DNA of 64,000 nucleotides. It comes from Clostridium sp. GTDB taxonomy: Bacteria > Bacillota > Clostridia > Lachnospirales > Lachnospiraceae. Below, piece after piece: positions 34,091 through 43,236 of the stretch. Positions within the stretch are counted from its first letter, which is position 1. Every line of letters starts with the position of its first letter. The translations under genes were made by a program, and so were the position numbers. The notes beneath the pieces were generated by a model. That model searched no databases and was not told where the DNA came from. It saw only the letters and a list, made by a program, of their open reading frames with translations. The stretch covers positions 310,001 through 374,000 of the forward strand of contig JAGZZT010000001.1 in the NCBI GenBank assembly GCA_018377235.1, in the 5' to 3' direction.

Positions 34091-35554
34091 CTACAGTCCC
34101 AGCTTCTCCACTGTCTCCTGCACAACCTGGCGATCCAGGAAGGGATAGCGCACACCCCTGATCTCCTGATAATCCTCGTGGCCTTTTCCGATAATGGCAA
34201 TCATATCTCCTTCTCTGGCGTGGGAAACAGCAAATTCTATAGCTTTTCTCCGATCAGGAATCTCAATATAAGTTCCGCTGGTCATGGACAAGCCCACTTT
34301 GATGTCTGTGAGAATCTCCTGTACGTCCTCATAGCGGGAATTATCCTCTGTAATAATGCAGAAATCTGCCAGCTTCCCTCCAATTTCTCCCATAGAATAG
34401 CGTCTTTCTTTGGCTCTGTTGCCGCCGCAGCCGAATACACATACCAGGCGCTTCGGCTTATAGTCTCTAAGTGTTCTAAGCAGACTTTCCATACTCACTG
34501 CATTATGAGCGTAATCTACGATCACGGTCATCTTAGAGGACTTATATGCAATTTCCATCCGTCCATCGATCTTTAAATGCTCTAACCCGTGGGATACCTT
34601 GGGCTTGGGAAGTTCAAAAAAGCTGCACACTGCCACAGCAGCCAGGGCATTGGCAGCGTTAAAGTGTCCTGGTACATTAACCTTGACCTCCAGCTCATAA
34701 CTGCCCATCATCTGGAATACCAGTCCCACAAAGTCACTTGCTGTCACATACCGGAGACCGGAAGCCTCAAAATCAGCTGGGCGCTCCAGAGAAAAAGTGT
34801 AAATTTTTGACGGTGCTCCCTTCACAATCTCATCGAAATGTTCATCGTCCTCATTGACGATAGCCGTCTTACAGTGCTTTAACAGCTGTTTTTTATAGTA
34901 CAGATATTCTTCAAAGCTTTCGTGCTCTCCTGGTCCAATGTGATCGTTTGAAATATTTAGAAACAGGCCGTAATCAAATGTCAGGCCGTCTACCCGGTGC
35001 ATCAGATAGCTCTGGGAGGACACCTCCATTACCATGTACTCGCAGCCAGCCTTTACCATCTCGTCGAAATACTGCTCCAGAATATAGGATTCCGGTGTGG
35101 TATTTTTCGTAGCGTAGTGTTTATCCCCAATTACCGCTCCATTTGTTCCAATCAGGCCTACTTTTTTTCCACAGGCCTCCAGAATGGATTTGATCATGTA
35201 GGTGGTAGTGGTTTTTCCTTTCGTTCCCGTTACGCCGATAGTTACCATCTTTTCTGCCGGGTATCCGAAACGGGCGGCAGACAGAAGCGCCAGAGCATTC
35301 CGTCCGTTTTCCACCTTGACAACCGTCACATCATCCGGAATATCGGAAACCTGATGTTCCACCACCAGAACCTTGGTTCCAGCTGCTAAAACTGCCGGAA
35401 TAAAATCATGGGAGTCTACATTAGTTCCCTTCATGCACACAAACACCGTCTCTTCCCCGGCTTTTCTGGAATCGTAAACGACCTCTTTCACAGGAATTTC
35501 CAGTTCTCCCTGCACAAGCTCATATTTCAGCTCCTTTAACCAGTCATTCAGCAT
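34091..35554 (-). CDS. murE: UDP-MurNAc-dipeptide amino acid ligase, probably meso-diaminopimelate adding
   Basis: A 487-residue Mur ligase that adds the third residue of the stem peptide. The ATP loop is GVTGTKGKTTTTYM. The specificity motif reads DNSR (TEDNSRYEDV); meso-DAP enzymes typically have DNPR and lysine enzymes lack the arginine, so DAP is likely, with Ser in place of Pro. The start at 35554 is set by GGGAGG upstream; the frame is open another 23 codons into the ftsK end. Confidence 0.95.
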   Translation of the reverse strand: MLNDWLKELKYELVQGELEIPVKEVVYDSRKAGEETVFVCMKGTNVDSHDFIPAVLAAGTKVLVVEHQVSDIPDDVTVVKVENGRNALALLSAARFGYPAEKMVTIGVTGTKGKTTTTYMIKSILEACGKKVGLIGTNGAVIGDKHYATKNTTPESYILEQYFDEMVKAGCEYMVMEVSSQSYLMHRVDGLTFDYGLFLNISNDHIGPGEHESFEEYLYYKKQLLKHCKTAIVNEDDEHFDEIVKGAPSKIYTFSLERPADFEASGLRYVTASDFVGLVFQMMGSYELEVKVNVPGHFNAANALAAVAVCSFFELPKPKVSHGLEHLKIDGRMEIAYKSSKMTVIVDYAHNAVSMESLLRTLRDYKPKRLVCVFGCGGNRAKERRYSMGEIGGKLADFCIITEDNSRYEDVQEILTDIKVGLSMTSGTYIEIPDRRKAIEFAVSHAREGDMIAIIGKGHEDYQEIRGVRYPFLDRQVVQETVEKLGL

Positions 35555-35642
35555 TTTTCTTCCTCCCTTTTTATCATACGCGGGAACGCCCTGCAGGGTA
35601 CATGTCTCTGCCGCTTTTTCCATTTTCCCAGCTCTGTATCTC

Positions 35643-38600
35643 TTAATAACCCTGTTCTATCAGCTCTTCAAACTGTTCCTCGCTCATAAGGACCTTCCTT
35701 GGCTTGGTTCCCTCATCCTCGCCTACAACGCCGGCCTCAGCCAGCTGATCCATAATGCGGGCAGCCCTGTTAAAGCCGATTTTAAGCATTCTTTGAAGCA
35801 TTCCGATAGAAGCTTTGTCCTTCTCAATAATAAACCGGGCTGCCTGCTCAAAGTAGGCGTCTCTGTCTCCTGCACTGTCAGGTCCCGCACCTGAAAAGGC
35901 GGAGGTCATCTTCTTTTCCACCTCCGGATCGTACTCTGTAGTCAATCCCTCCTCTGCCAGGAACTCCACAACTCTCGATACCTCCTGGTCGGAGACGAAA
36001 GCTCCCTGCACACGCTGAGGCTTCTGGATGCCCTGAGGATAAAAAAGCATATCGCCCTTTCCCAGCAGCTTTTCCGCTCCGTTCATATCGATAATGGTTC
36101 TGGAATCCACGCCAGAGGATACGGAGAAGGCGATTCTGGATGGAATATTCGCCTTGATCAGTCCTGTGATAACATTGACAGAAGGCCTCTGGGTAGCAAT
36201 TACCAGATGAATGCCAGCCGCTCTGGCCAGCTGAGCCAGACGGCAGATCGCGTCCTCCACTTCGCCTGGGGCCACCATCATAAGGTCGGCCAGCTCATCC
36301 ACGATAATAATAATCTGCGGCAGCTTCTTCGGCTTGTTTTCATCCTCAATATCTTCTATGGATTTGATCTTCTCATTATATCCCTTTAAGTCTCTGACAT
36401 TGTACTTGGCAAACTTCTGATACCTCTCCGTCATCTCCGCCACCGCCCAGTTGAGAGCGCCGGATGCCTTCTTCGGATCTGTCACAACAGGGATCAGAAG
36501 ATGCGGAATTCCATTGTAAACGCTCAGTTCTACCACCTTGGGATCGATCATGATAAGCTTTACATCCTCTGGAGAGGATTTATAGATAATACTCATAATC
36601 AGCGTATTAATGCACACTGACTTACCAGATCCAGTCGCTCCTGCAATAAGCAGATGAGGCATTTTCGCAATATCTGTCACAACTGTCTGGCCTGCAATAT
36701 CCTTTCCCACTGCAAAGGACAGTCTGGAGGAAGCCCGCTTAAAGTTATCTGACTCTAACAGGTCGCGGAGAAGCACTGTCTCTGTCTCCTTATTTGGAAC
36801 CTCGATTCCTACAGCGGCCTTTCCTGGAATCGGCGCTTCAATCCGGATATCAGCAGCTGCCAGATTCAATTTAATATCATCAGACAGAGACACTATTTTG
36901 CTGACCTTTACACCCTGTTCTGGGTGAAGCTCATATCGGGTAACAGCCGGACCGCAGCTGATATTCGTCACAGTAACGCCAACTCCGAAGTTCTTCAATG
37001 TCTGCTGCAGCTTAATCGCAGTATCCTTGTACTCCTGCTCAGAACGGCCGCCCACTGCCCTTCCTTTTTTCAGAAGATCCATCGGCGGGAACACATACGG
37101 TTTTTTCTCCGGCTGGGGCTTTTTTACCGATTCCTGTTTTTTCTCCGGTTCCTGCTTTCCTGCTGAGAAAGCTGACGAAACATCTCTGGCTGTGATCTTT
37201 TCTGACTGAACCGCTGCCTGCTCTCTGTCAAAGTCTCTTCCTGACTCCTTTTCTTCATTATCAGAGGCAGCTTTTGCCTCATGGCGCTTTCTCTCCAGCG
37301 TCCTTCGCATCAGATCTGCATCTGTCTCCATAACCTTTCCGGAGGCAGTGACAATCTGGTTATCCTCCTCCCGTAAAAGCTCCGAGGCAGCCATGGCTCT
37401 CTCCCCTGCTTCCCGAATCTGCTCCTTCACAGCCATCAGAGCACCTCTGCCTGCCAAGTCCTCTGCGTCAAAATCTAAGCTTCCTTCTCTGTCTTCTGCA
37501 GGGCTGTTCTCAGCCGGAAGCTCTTCCTCTGCAAAGATCTCATCAGCGTCAATCGGTTCGTAATAAATTTCCTCTTCCTGACCCTCAAGTCCAAGCTCTC
37601 CGCTTTCAGCCGGTTCCTCGATTCGGAGTTCTGCAAAGGTTCTCGTATCTCTTTCTGCATAAATACTTTTTAATAAAGCTTCCTCCCTGGCCGGAGTGCC
37701 GAAACCACTGTCTTTCATAGGTTCCAGCTCCTCTGTCTCAGGCAGAAGAGCAGGTATTTCCTCCTGTTTTAAAGCCTCTGCATGAGCAGATCCCTTTCTG
37801 CGGCTGACAAAAGTTCTGTCATTTTTCTCCTGCTGCCCATCCAGATGATTTTTCCTGTGTTCTTCTCTATCTTCTTCTCTATGTACTTCTCTCTGCAGGC
37901 TGACCGCCGCATCTGGTTCTGCCTCTGAAAATGTTTTTTTCTGTTCTGCAGATATCTCTTCCTGTTCTCCGCGGCCCGGCATGGTAATGCTTCCGCGGAA
38001 AATGTCAGCCGGATTCAGCGGTTCACGGCTCTCAGGCTCCAGAACATAATCTTCCGGACTGTCATACTGTTCCTCTCCGAAGGCCTCCTCCCGGAAGCCA
38101 TCATAAGAATCTCTGCGGACATCTTCGCACTGTTCCCTGTCAAGACTTCTATGAGAATCTCCATAGGGCTGTCCTCCCAGAGTTACAGCGTCCATGTCTA
38201 TGCCTCTGGCTCTCTCCTCCCTGATACGCTGGCGTTCTTCTCGCCTTACTTCCCGCCGCTCTTCATAGATTTCACGTCTGCGATCCATATCGTCCTTCGC
38301 ATAGCGGTAAGCTCGTCCGCTGCCTTTCTTGACAGCTCCTACTAAAGATTTCTCTGTAATGCACACCACTCCAATGGCGAAAAGAACCAAAAGAATCAGG
38401 TAAGCTCCGATGGTTCCCACTGTAGAGCAGAGAACCGTCACCAGAACGCCTCCCACAATGCCGCCTCCCTTTCCGGAAACAGCATCCTGCTTAAAATAAT
38501 CAACCAGCTTCAGTTCCTCGCCATAGCCGCCTCCGAAAATCAGCTGGGCCAGTCCGCACAGTGCCAAAAGTGTCACTGCAGATGCCGCCAGCTTCATCAC

Positions 38601-39008
38601 TGCTCTCCTGTTTCCCCTGTTTGATAAATAAAAACAGCTTCCTACGCATAAAAGAACCGGGAACAGATATCCCAGCTTTCCAAAGGTTCCAAGCATAGCC
38701 TCCCGGCAGAAATCGCCCACCACACCACACAGATGAAAATTGCTCAAAAACAGAAGTACCGATAATGCAAATACTGCAATAATCGCCACTTCTGTCAAAA
38801 TAAAGCTGTTTTCCTCTGGCTCTGGATCTTTGCGTCTGCTGCTTCCTCTGACCTTTGTATCGGCCTTTCCGGCGCTCTTTCCTGTTCTTTTATCTGTCCT
38901 GGAAGACGTTCCCTTTTTTCCGGAGGACGCCCCTCTGCTTCTGCTGTTCTTTGCCCGCGATCTTGGTTCCTCTGATGTCTCCTGTTTTTTCCTGCTTGTA
39001 CCTGCCAC
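35643..39008 (-). CDS. ftsK: FtsK/SpoIIIE-family DNA translocase
   Basis: A 1121-residue DNA pump for chromosome segregation at the division or sporulation septum. Order: basic Ser/Arg-rich N-terminus (1-60), four transmembrane helices (about 65-215), a long charged low-complexity linker (about 230-650), the motor with Walker A GATGSGKSV (about residue 790) and IIIIVDELADLMMV, and a C-terminal winged-helix gamma domain that reads DNA orientation. The linker is long and acidic compared with B. subtilis SpoIIIE (about 790 residues in total). The start is GTG 39008, nine bases after GGAGG. A strong promoter lies at 39042-39070. Confidence 0.95.
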   Translation of the reverse strand: MAGTSRKKQETSEEPRSRAKNSRSRGASSGKKGTSSRTDKRTGKSAGKADTKVRGSSRRKDPEPEENSFILTEVAIIAVFALSVLLFLSNFHLCGVVGDFCREAMLGTFGKLGYLFPVLLCVGSCFYLSNRGNRRAVMKLAASAVTLLALCGLAQLIFGGGYGEELKLVDYFKQDAVSGKGGGIVGGVLVTVLCSTVGTIGAYLILLVLFAIGVVCITEKSLVGAVKKGSGRAYRYAKDDMDRRREIYEERREVRREERQRIREERARGIDMDAVTLGGQPYGDSHRSLDREQCEDVRRDSYDGFREEAFGEEQYDSPEDYVLEPESREPLNPADIFRGSITMPGRGEQEEISAEQKKTFSEAEPDAAVSLQREVHREEDREEHRKNHLDGQQEKNDRTFVSRRKGSAHAEALKQEEIPALLPETEELEPMKDSGFGTPAREEALLKSIYAERDTRTFAELRIEEPAESGELGLEGQEEEIYYEPIDADEIFAEEELPAENSPAEDREGSLDFDAEDLAGRGALMAVKEQIREAGERAMAASELLREEDNQIVTASGKVMETDADLMRRTLERKRHEAKAASDNEEKESGRDFDREQAAVQSEKITARDVSSAFSAGKQEPEKKQESVKKPQPEKKPYVFPPMDLLKKGRAVGGRSEQEYKDTAIKLQQTLKNFGVGVTVTNISCGPAVTRYELHPEQGVKVSKIVSLSDDIKLNLAAADIRIEAPIPGKAAVGIEVPNKETETVLLRDLLESDNFKRASSRLSFAVGKDIAGQTVVTDIAKMPHLLIAGATGSGKSVCINTLIMSIIYKSSPEDVKLIMIDPKVVELSVYNGIPHLLIPVVTDPKKASGALNWAVAEMTERYQKFAKYNVRDLKGYNEKIKSIEDIEDENKPKKLPQIIIIVDELADLMMVAPGEVEDAICRLAQLARAAGIHLVIATQRPSVNVITGLIKANIPSRIAFSVSSGVDSRTIIDMNGAEKLLGKGDMLFYPQGIQKPQRVQGAFVSDQEVSRVVEFLAEEGLTTEYDPEVEKKMTSAFSGAGPDSAGDRDAYFEQAARFIIEKDKASIGMLQRMLKIGFNRAARIMDQLAEAGVVGEDEGTKPRKVLMSEEQFEELIEQGY

Positions 39009-39041
39009 TTATCTAAGCCTCCAGATTTTTTTACTCAGATA

Positions 39042-39070
39042 AGTATACATAAATTTAGAAGAAATTGCAA
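39042..39070 (-). promoter_or_regulatory. Sigma-A promoter of the ftsK-murE-murF series
   Basis: On the minus strand TTGCAA (39070-39065), 17-base spacer, TATACT (39047-39042), with a start near 39035 and a leader of about 27 bases. It begins five bases past the tepA stop, so it can start the long downstream housekeeping transcript independently of tepA. Confidence 0.7.
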
Positions 39071-39074
39071 CGCA

Positions 39075-39863
39075 TTAAAGTTTTTTCTTTTTTTCAATTA
39101 ATTCATTCAATTTCTTTAACGCTTCCCTGATTCCCCCTACTTCATCAATCAGTCCTTCCTTTACCGCCTCCCGGCCTACCAGAATGGTTCCCAGATCCTT
39201 GGTAAGCATTTCCGTATTAAGCATCAGATTTTTCAGCTGATCGTAGGCGATTTGGGCGTGTTCTGCTACAAAGCTTAAAATTCTGTCCTGAATCATCTCA
39301 AAATAGTCGTAAGTCTGAACTGCGCCTATCACCATTCCCGTCATCCGCACCGGGTGAATCATCATGGTTCCTGTGGGAACAATGAAGGAGTAATCAGAAG
39401 CCACCGCAAGCGGGACTCCGATAGAGTGGCTGTCCCCAATTACCAGAGAAACCGTAGGACGGCTAAGGGAAGCAATCATCTCCGCCAAAGCAAGGCCGCA
39501 GCTCACATCCCCTCCCACTGTGTTAATTAAAATCAGCATTCCATCTACCTGATCATCGTCCTCCAGCCTGGCCAGTTCAGGCAGGATATGTTCATATTTA
39601 GTAGTTTTTGTACTTCCCGATAGATTCTCATGGCCCTCAATTTCTCCGATTACTGAGAGCAGATGGATTCGGTTCTTCTGTCTCCCGCCATCTAAAAGAA
39701 CTTGTCCCGTTTCCCGGATCCGCTCCGCCGCCTGTGTGCTGTCCTGCGCCTCTTCCCCTGATTCTGCCTGCGAAATATTCTGTTCTCTGTCTGTTTTGTT
39801 GGAATACTCTGCTCTGTCTGTTTTTTTTACGGATCCCGTCTTTCCTGTATACAAATCGTTCAT
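39075..39863 (-). CDS. tepA: TepA-type ClpP-like serine protease
   Basis: A 262-residue ClpP/crotonase-fold protein. The catalytic serine lies in GDSHSIGVPLA, the histidine in MMIHPVRM and the acidic residue further on; INTVGGDVSCGLALAEM forms the substrate strand. B. subtilis TepA (translocation-enhancing protein) likewise lies next to the SpoIIIE gene. The first about 65 residues are a charged, poorly conserved extension. The start at 39863 is supported by AGGAGG; the frame is open 14 codons upstream. Confidence 0.88.
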   Translation of the reverse strand: MNDLYTGKTGSVKKTDRAEYSNKTDREQNISQAESGEEAQDSTQAAERIRETGQVLLDGGRQKNRIHLLSVIGEIEGHENLSGSTKTTKYEHILPELARLEDDDQVDGMLILINTVGGDVSCGLALAEMIASLSRPTVSLVIGDSHSIGVPLAVASDYSFIVPTGTMMIHPVRMTGMVIGAVQTYDYFEMIQDRILSFVAEHAQIAYDQLKNLMLNTEMLTKDLGTILVGREAVKEGLIDEVGGIREALKKLNELIEKKKKL

Positions 39864-40124
39864 GCCTTCCTCCTGTCTGCTTTCCGGCTGCTTCTGTATT
39901 TGCACACAGCCGTTTTCTCTTCTTTATCCTGCCCTATGAAAAATCATTCATACATCATTCTGTCTTATGGAAGATATAGGCAATTTTATATTCGATTTTT
40001 CCTGAGCCATAGATTATAATAAAAGGAAGCGCCAGCATGCTAAACTCACTGCCGGTTCATCATAATAACCGATTTGACCTAAAAGATTTTAGATAAAATC
40101 CATGAAAGGAGACAGACAAAAACC

Positions 40125-41198
40125 ATGTCAGAATACCGCATCAGCGAAATCCTTCCCCAGGACAAACGCGGGATGGAACAAGTAAACAGACTGTTAGAAA
40201 AGGAGGGGATACGGAGAGACAAAAATCTCGACTACACAGTCGGCCTCTATGACGAAAACTACCGATTGGCAGCTACCGGTTCCTGTTTTGGAAATACCCT
40301 GCGATGCATGGCAGTGGATTCTGATTTTCAGGGAGAAGGGCTATTAGGCCAGTTAATCTCTCATCTGGTAGAATACCAGTACGGTCGAGGAAATTTTCAC
40401 CTGTTCCTCTACACCAAATGCAGTAAGGCCATGTTCTTTCAGGATCTGGGTTTCTACGAGATCGCCCGGGCCGGCGGGGAAGCTGTTTTTATGGAAAATA
40501 AAAAAGACGGCTTTGCGCGGTACTTAAAACAGCTGGTTCAGGAGACAGATGAAAGCGGAGCTGTCCCCTCCCGCAGCGGACTTCCTGCCGGGGCAGTCGT
40601 TATGAATGCCAATCCGTTTACTCTGGGACATCAATACCTGATTGAAAAAGCCGCGTCCGCCTGCAGTCTTCTCCATCTGTTTATCGTCTCGGAGGACGCA
40701 TCTCTGGTTCCCTTTCCAGTTCGCTTTCAGCTGGTAAAGGATGGAATTTCCCATCTTTCCAATGTAGTTCTCCATAAAACGGGAAGCTATCTGATATCCA
40801 ACGCTACCTTCCCATCTTACTTCCTGAAGGATGAGGAAAGTGCTATCTGCTCTCACGCCAGACTGGATGTGTGTCTGTTTAAAAAAATTGCAGCCGCTCT
40901 GTCTGTCTCTGTCCGCTTCGTGGGAGAAGAACCTTTCAGCCAGGTAACAGGGCTATATAATCAAATCATGGTTCAGGAATCTGAAAAAGGGAACGGTCCT
41001 TCTATAACTGTCATCCCCCGCCTGGAGCAGAACGGCCATGCTGTCAGCGCCTCTTTGGTGCGGAGCCTGATTCACGATGGCAGGCTGGAGGAAATACGCC
41101 CCCTCGTCCCAGAAACCACCTACTGCTACTTCACCTCAAAAAAGGCGAACACCGTCGTCCAGGCGATTCAAAATTCCAGTCAGGTGATTCACTACTAG
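40125..41198 (+). CDS. citC: Citrate lyase ligase (acetate:SH-citrate lyase ligase)
   Basis: A 357-residue enzyme that uses ATP and acetate to acetylate the thiol of the CitD prosthetic group, switching citrate lyase on. An N-terminal GNAT-like domain (about 1-130) precedes a nucleotidyltransferase domain with NPFTLGHQYLIEKAA, whose GH pair is the adenylylation motif. AAAGGAG precedes the ATG. It stands alone, about 32 kb from citDEF and 25 kb from citXG. The 261-base upstream gap holds an AT-rich stretch with a TATAAT at 40015-40020 but no convincing -35. Confidence 0.94.
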   Translation: MSEYRISEILPQDKRGMEQVNRLLEKEGIRRDKNLDYTVGLYDENYRLAATGSCFGNTLRCMAVDSDFQGEGLLGQLISHLVEYQYGRGNFHLFLYTKCSKAMFFQDLGFYEIARAGGEAVFMENKKDGFARYLKQLVQETDESGAVPSRSGLPAGAVVMNANPFTLGHQYLIEKAASACSLLHLFIVSEDASLVPFPVRFQLVKDGISHLSNVVLHKTGSYLISNATFPSYFLKDEESAICSHARLDVCLFKKIAAALSVSVRFVGEEPFSQVTGLYNQIMVQESEKGNGPSITVIPRLEQNGHAVSASLVRSLIHDGRLEEIRPLVPETTYCYFTSKKANTVVQAIQNSSQVIHY

Positions 41199-41284
41199 AA
41201 GCGTGTAAAATGATAGATGGGGATATCAAAAAACAAAAAGCAGATCATATTTCCGGCAGCTCTGCCACTGCCAAAATATATTAA

Positions 41285-41346
41285 AAAGAAGCAGGATTAT
41301 TTTCCAGTAACTTCCATTGGAATAAGGAAAATAATCCTGCTTCTTT
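41285..41346. terminator. Bidirectional terminator between citC and the first NlpC/P60 gene
   Basis: A 21-base perfect inverted repeat (41285-41305 with 41326-41346, core GAAGCAGGATTATTTTCC) around a 20-base loop between converging genes; A-run on the left and T-run on the right suit both directions. Confidence 0.88.
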
Positions 41347-41370
41347 AAAACATTCTTTTAAACCTCTTTT

Positions 41371-43050
41371 TTAATCTCCCAACACATTGACTATCTTCGC
41401 TGGGGTACGGTAATTCCATCGGGAAATCTTGATTCCACTGCTTGGATTGGACGCATGAACAACCTGTCCATTTCCAATATAAAGAGCTACATGGTTGATC
41501 GTACCGCCGCTGTTAGTGTAGAACACCAGGTCGCCCGGCCGCATTTCAGAGGAAGAAACTGCTCTTCCGGCATTAGCCTGAGACCCGGAGTGATGAGGCA
41601 GGCTCACTCCAAAGTGGGACATAACCGCCATAGTAAATCCAGAACAGTCAGCGCCATTTGTAAGGCTTGTGCCTCCCCATACATAAGGATTGCCCAGGAA
41701 CTGAGTCGCATAACTTGCAATTTGAGAGCGCTTGGAGGATCCGCTTCCGGAGCTTCCCTTGCTGCTGGAGCTGCCTTTGCTTCCAGAACTTCCCTTTCCG
41801 CTGGAGCTGCCTGTATCTGCTGTCTCTTCCACAGGGGTGAACTCAATAGCCTCGTTCAGTGCATAACGGACATCCACATAGTCGGTGGCTACATAGGCGG
41901 AGGTAGTATCCAGCTCAATTTCTACCCAGCCATCCTGCTGACTCAGCACATTATACCGCTCACTGTTGGAAATCTGTGTCCAGATAGGAGCCTCTGTGTT
42001 CGGTTCGGTTCTGGCATTCAAACGGTCTGTGGATACAATGGCCATCAACTTGGCTTCCTGAAGCGCCTCGTCTTTAGCTGCCTGCCCTGTCAAAATATAC
42101 TCGGAACTTACATATCCAGTCACAGGGCCGGACTTAATCTTATACCACTTTCCATCTTCTGTAGTCTCCAGAATTTCGCCGGCTGACTTACTTGTCATCT
42201 TTCCAATAATCTTTCCGTCTTCCTTCGGCTCTTTCCGGATATTCAGATAATTGTTTACATTGGAAATACCAATGTTATCATACATATTCAGCACCATGGT
42301 ACGCAGATCCAGTTTTCTGGCCTCATTCAGAGCATATCGCTCCTGCACATATTCAGAAGCAATATAGCCGTCTGGAATCTTAATCCAGTCGCCTTCCTCT
42401 TCCTCTATGGTATAGCGTTCGTTTCTCAGAACCTGCTCCAGTACCTGTGCATCCTGGTTCGGTTCGCTTCTCACATTCAGTTTGTCAGCTGTAATAACAG
42501 CCATCTGATCCACCAGATCAAAAGCAGCTGTTTTAGCCTCATCGCCTGTCAGCACATATTCGGAACTAATATAGCCAGTAAGACCGCCGGATGTTACCTG
42601 ATACCATCCTTCCTGAGAATCGTCTAAAATCTCACAAGCGCTTCCATTCAGCATTTTTCCGATAATGTCTGCATTCTGATCCGGGCTTTCCCTCATATTC
42701 AGATAGCCGGTCACCTGTACAATGCCCAGATTTTCATAAGATTCTACTACTGCCGCTTTCTGCTCGTCAATTTTTTTTAGTTCTTCGTCTTCTTCCATCA
42801 AATCGCCCTTAGCTGATTCAGTGCTTCCCTCACTCTCAAACACGCCTTCTATCTCAGGGTTCTTTCCGGATCTGCCTGCGCCCAGGTCGATTCTTCCGCC
42901 CTTCGCAAGCTTTCCCGCCAACACAATGACGAGAATCACAATCACGCATCCTGCGGCAATCAGGAAGTATTTAAGTGGATCTTTACCGTTTCTTCTTCTC
43001 CTGGCCTTCAGCAGTCTGGCTGCGTAATCATCTGGTTTATTCATTCCCAT
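41371..43050 (-). CDS. Membrane-anchored SH3-NlpC/P60 peptidoglycan hydrolase (copy A)
   Basis: About 559 residues: a short cytoplasmic basic stretch (ARRRRNGK), one transmembrane helix (about 28-47), four bacterial SH3 repeats (about 105-395), a Ser/Gly/Lys-rich linker (about 410-440) and a C-terminal NlpC/P60 endopeptidase with the catalytic cysteine in DCSGF (about residue 465) and histidine in NHVALY. It likely cleaves stem peptides outside the membrane. The start at ATG 43050 has GGAG eight bases upstream; ATG 43056 is too close. It is a tandem paralogue of the gene at 43237, differing mainly in the added linker and the N-terminus. Confidence 0.9.
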   Translation of the reverse strand: MGMNKPDDYAARLLKARRRRNGKDPLKYFLIAAGCVIVILVIVLAGKLAKGGRIDLGAGRSGKNPEIEGVFESEGSTESAKGDLMEEDEELKKIDEQKAAVVESYENLGIVQVTGYLNMRESPDQNADIIGKMLNGSACEILDDSQEGWYQVTSGGLTGYISSEYVLTGDEAKTAAFDLVDQMAVITADKLNVRSEPNQDAQVLEQVLRNERYTIEEEEGDWIKIPDGYIASEYVQERYALNEARKLDLRTMVLNMYDNIGISNVNNYLNIRKEPKEDGKIIGKMTSKSAGEILETTEDGKWYKIKSGPVTGYVSSEYILTGQAAKDEALQEAKLMAIVSTDRLNARTEPNTEAPIWTQISNSERYNVLSQQDGWVEIELDTTSAYVATDYVDVRYALNEAIEFTPVEETADTGSSSGKGSSGSKGSSSSKGSSGSGSSKRSQIASYATQFLGNPYVWGGTSLTNGADCSGFTMAVMSHFGVSLPHHSGSQANAGRAVSSSEMRPGDLVFYTNSGGTINHVALYIGNGQVVHASNPSSGIKISRWNYRTPAKIVNVLGD

Positions 43051-43147
43051 TTTCATCGCTCCATTTACTGTAATTTCTCCAGCGCCGGCAGGCAGAAAGT
43101 TCTCTCACCTGACTGCTGATGCTGTCCTGTCAAAACATACATAGGAA

Positions 43148-43177
43148 ATTATAGCACATTTTGTCGATAAAATCGAC
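43148..43177 (-). promoter_or_regulatory. Extended -10 promoter of NlpC/P60 copy A with an overlapping palindrome
   Basis: On the minus strand TGCTATAAT (43156-43148) is an extended -10. Just upstream, GTCGAT-AAA-ATCGAC (43163-43177) is a perfect 6-bp inverted repeat occupying roughly -20 to -34, where a repressor would block polymerase. The same TGCTATAAT occurs before copy B, without this palindrome. Confidence 0.55.
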
Positions 43178-43236
43178 TGGAAAAAAGTAAAATTATTATA
43201 AACACGCAGCCCTTCAGCCATGCCAGGAGCGCCATC

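Noticed and set aside
37475..37660. Short ORFs in all frames inside the ftsK linker region
   Set aside because: Low-complexity charged coding sequence of ftsK leaves other frames open; no ribosome sites or family features.
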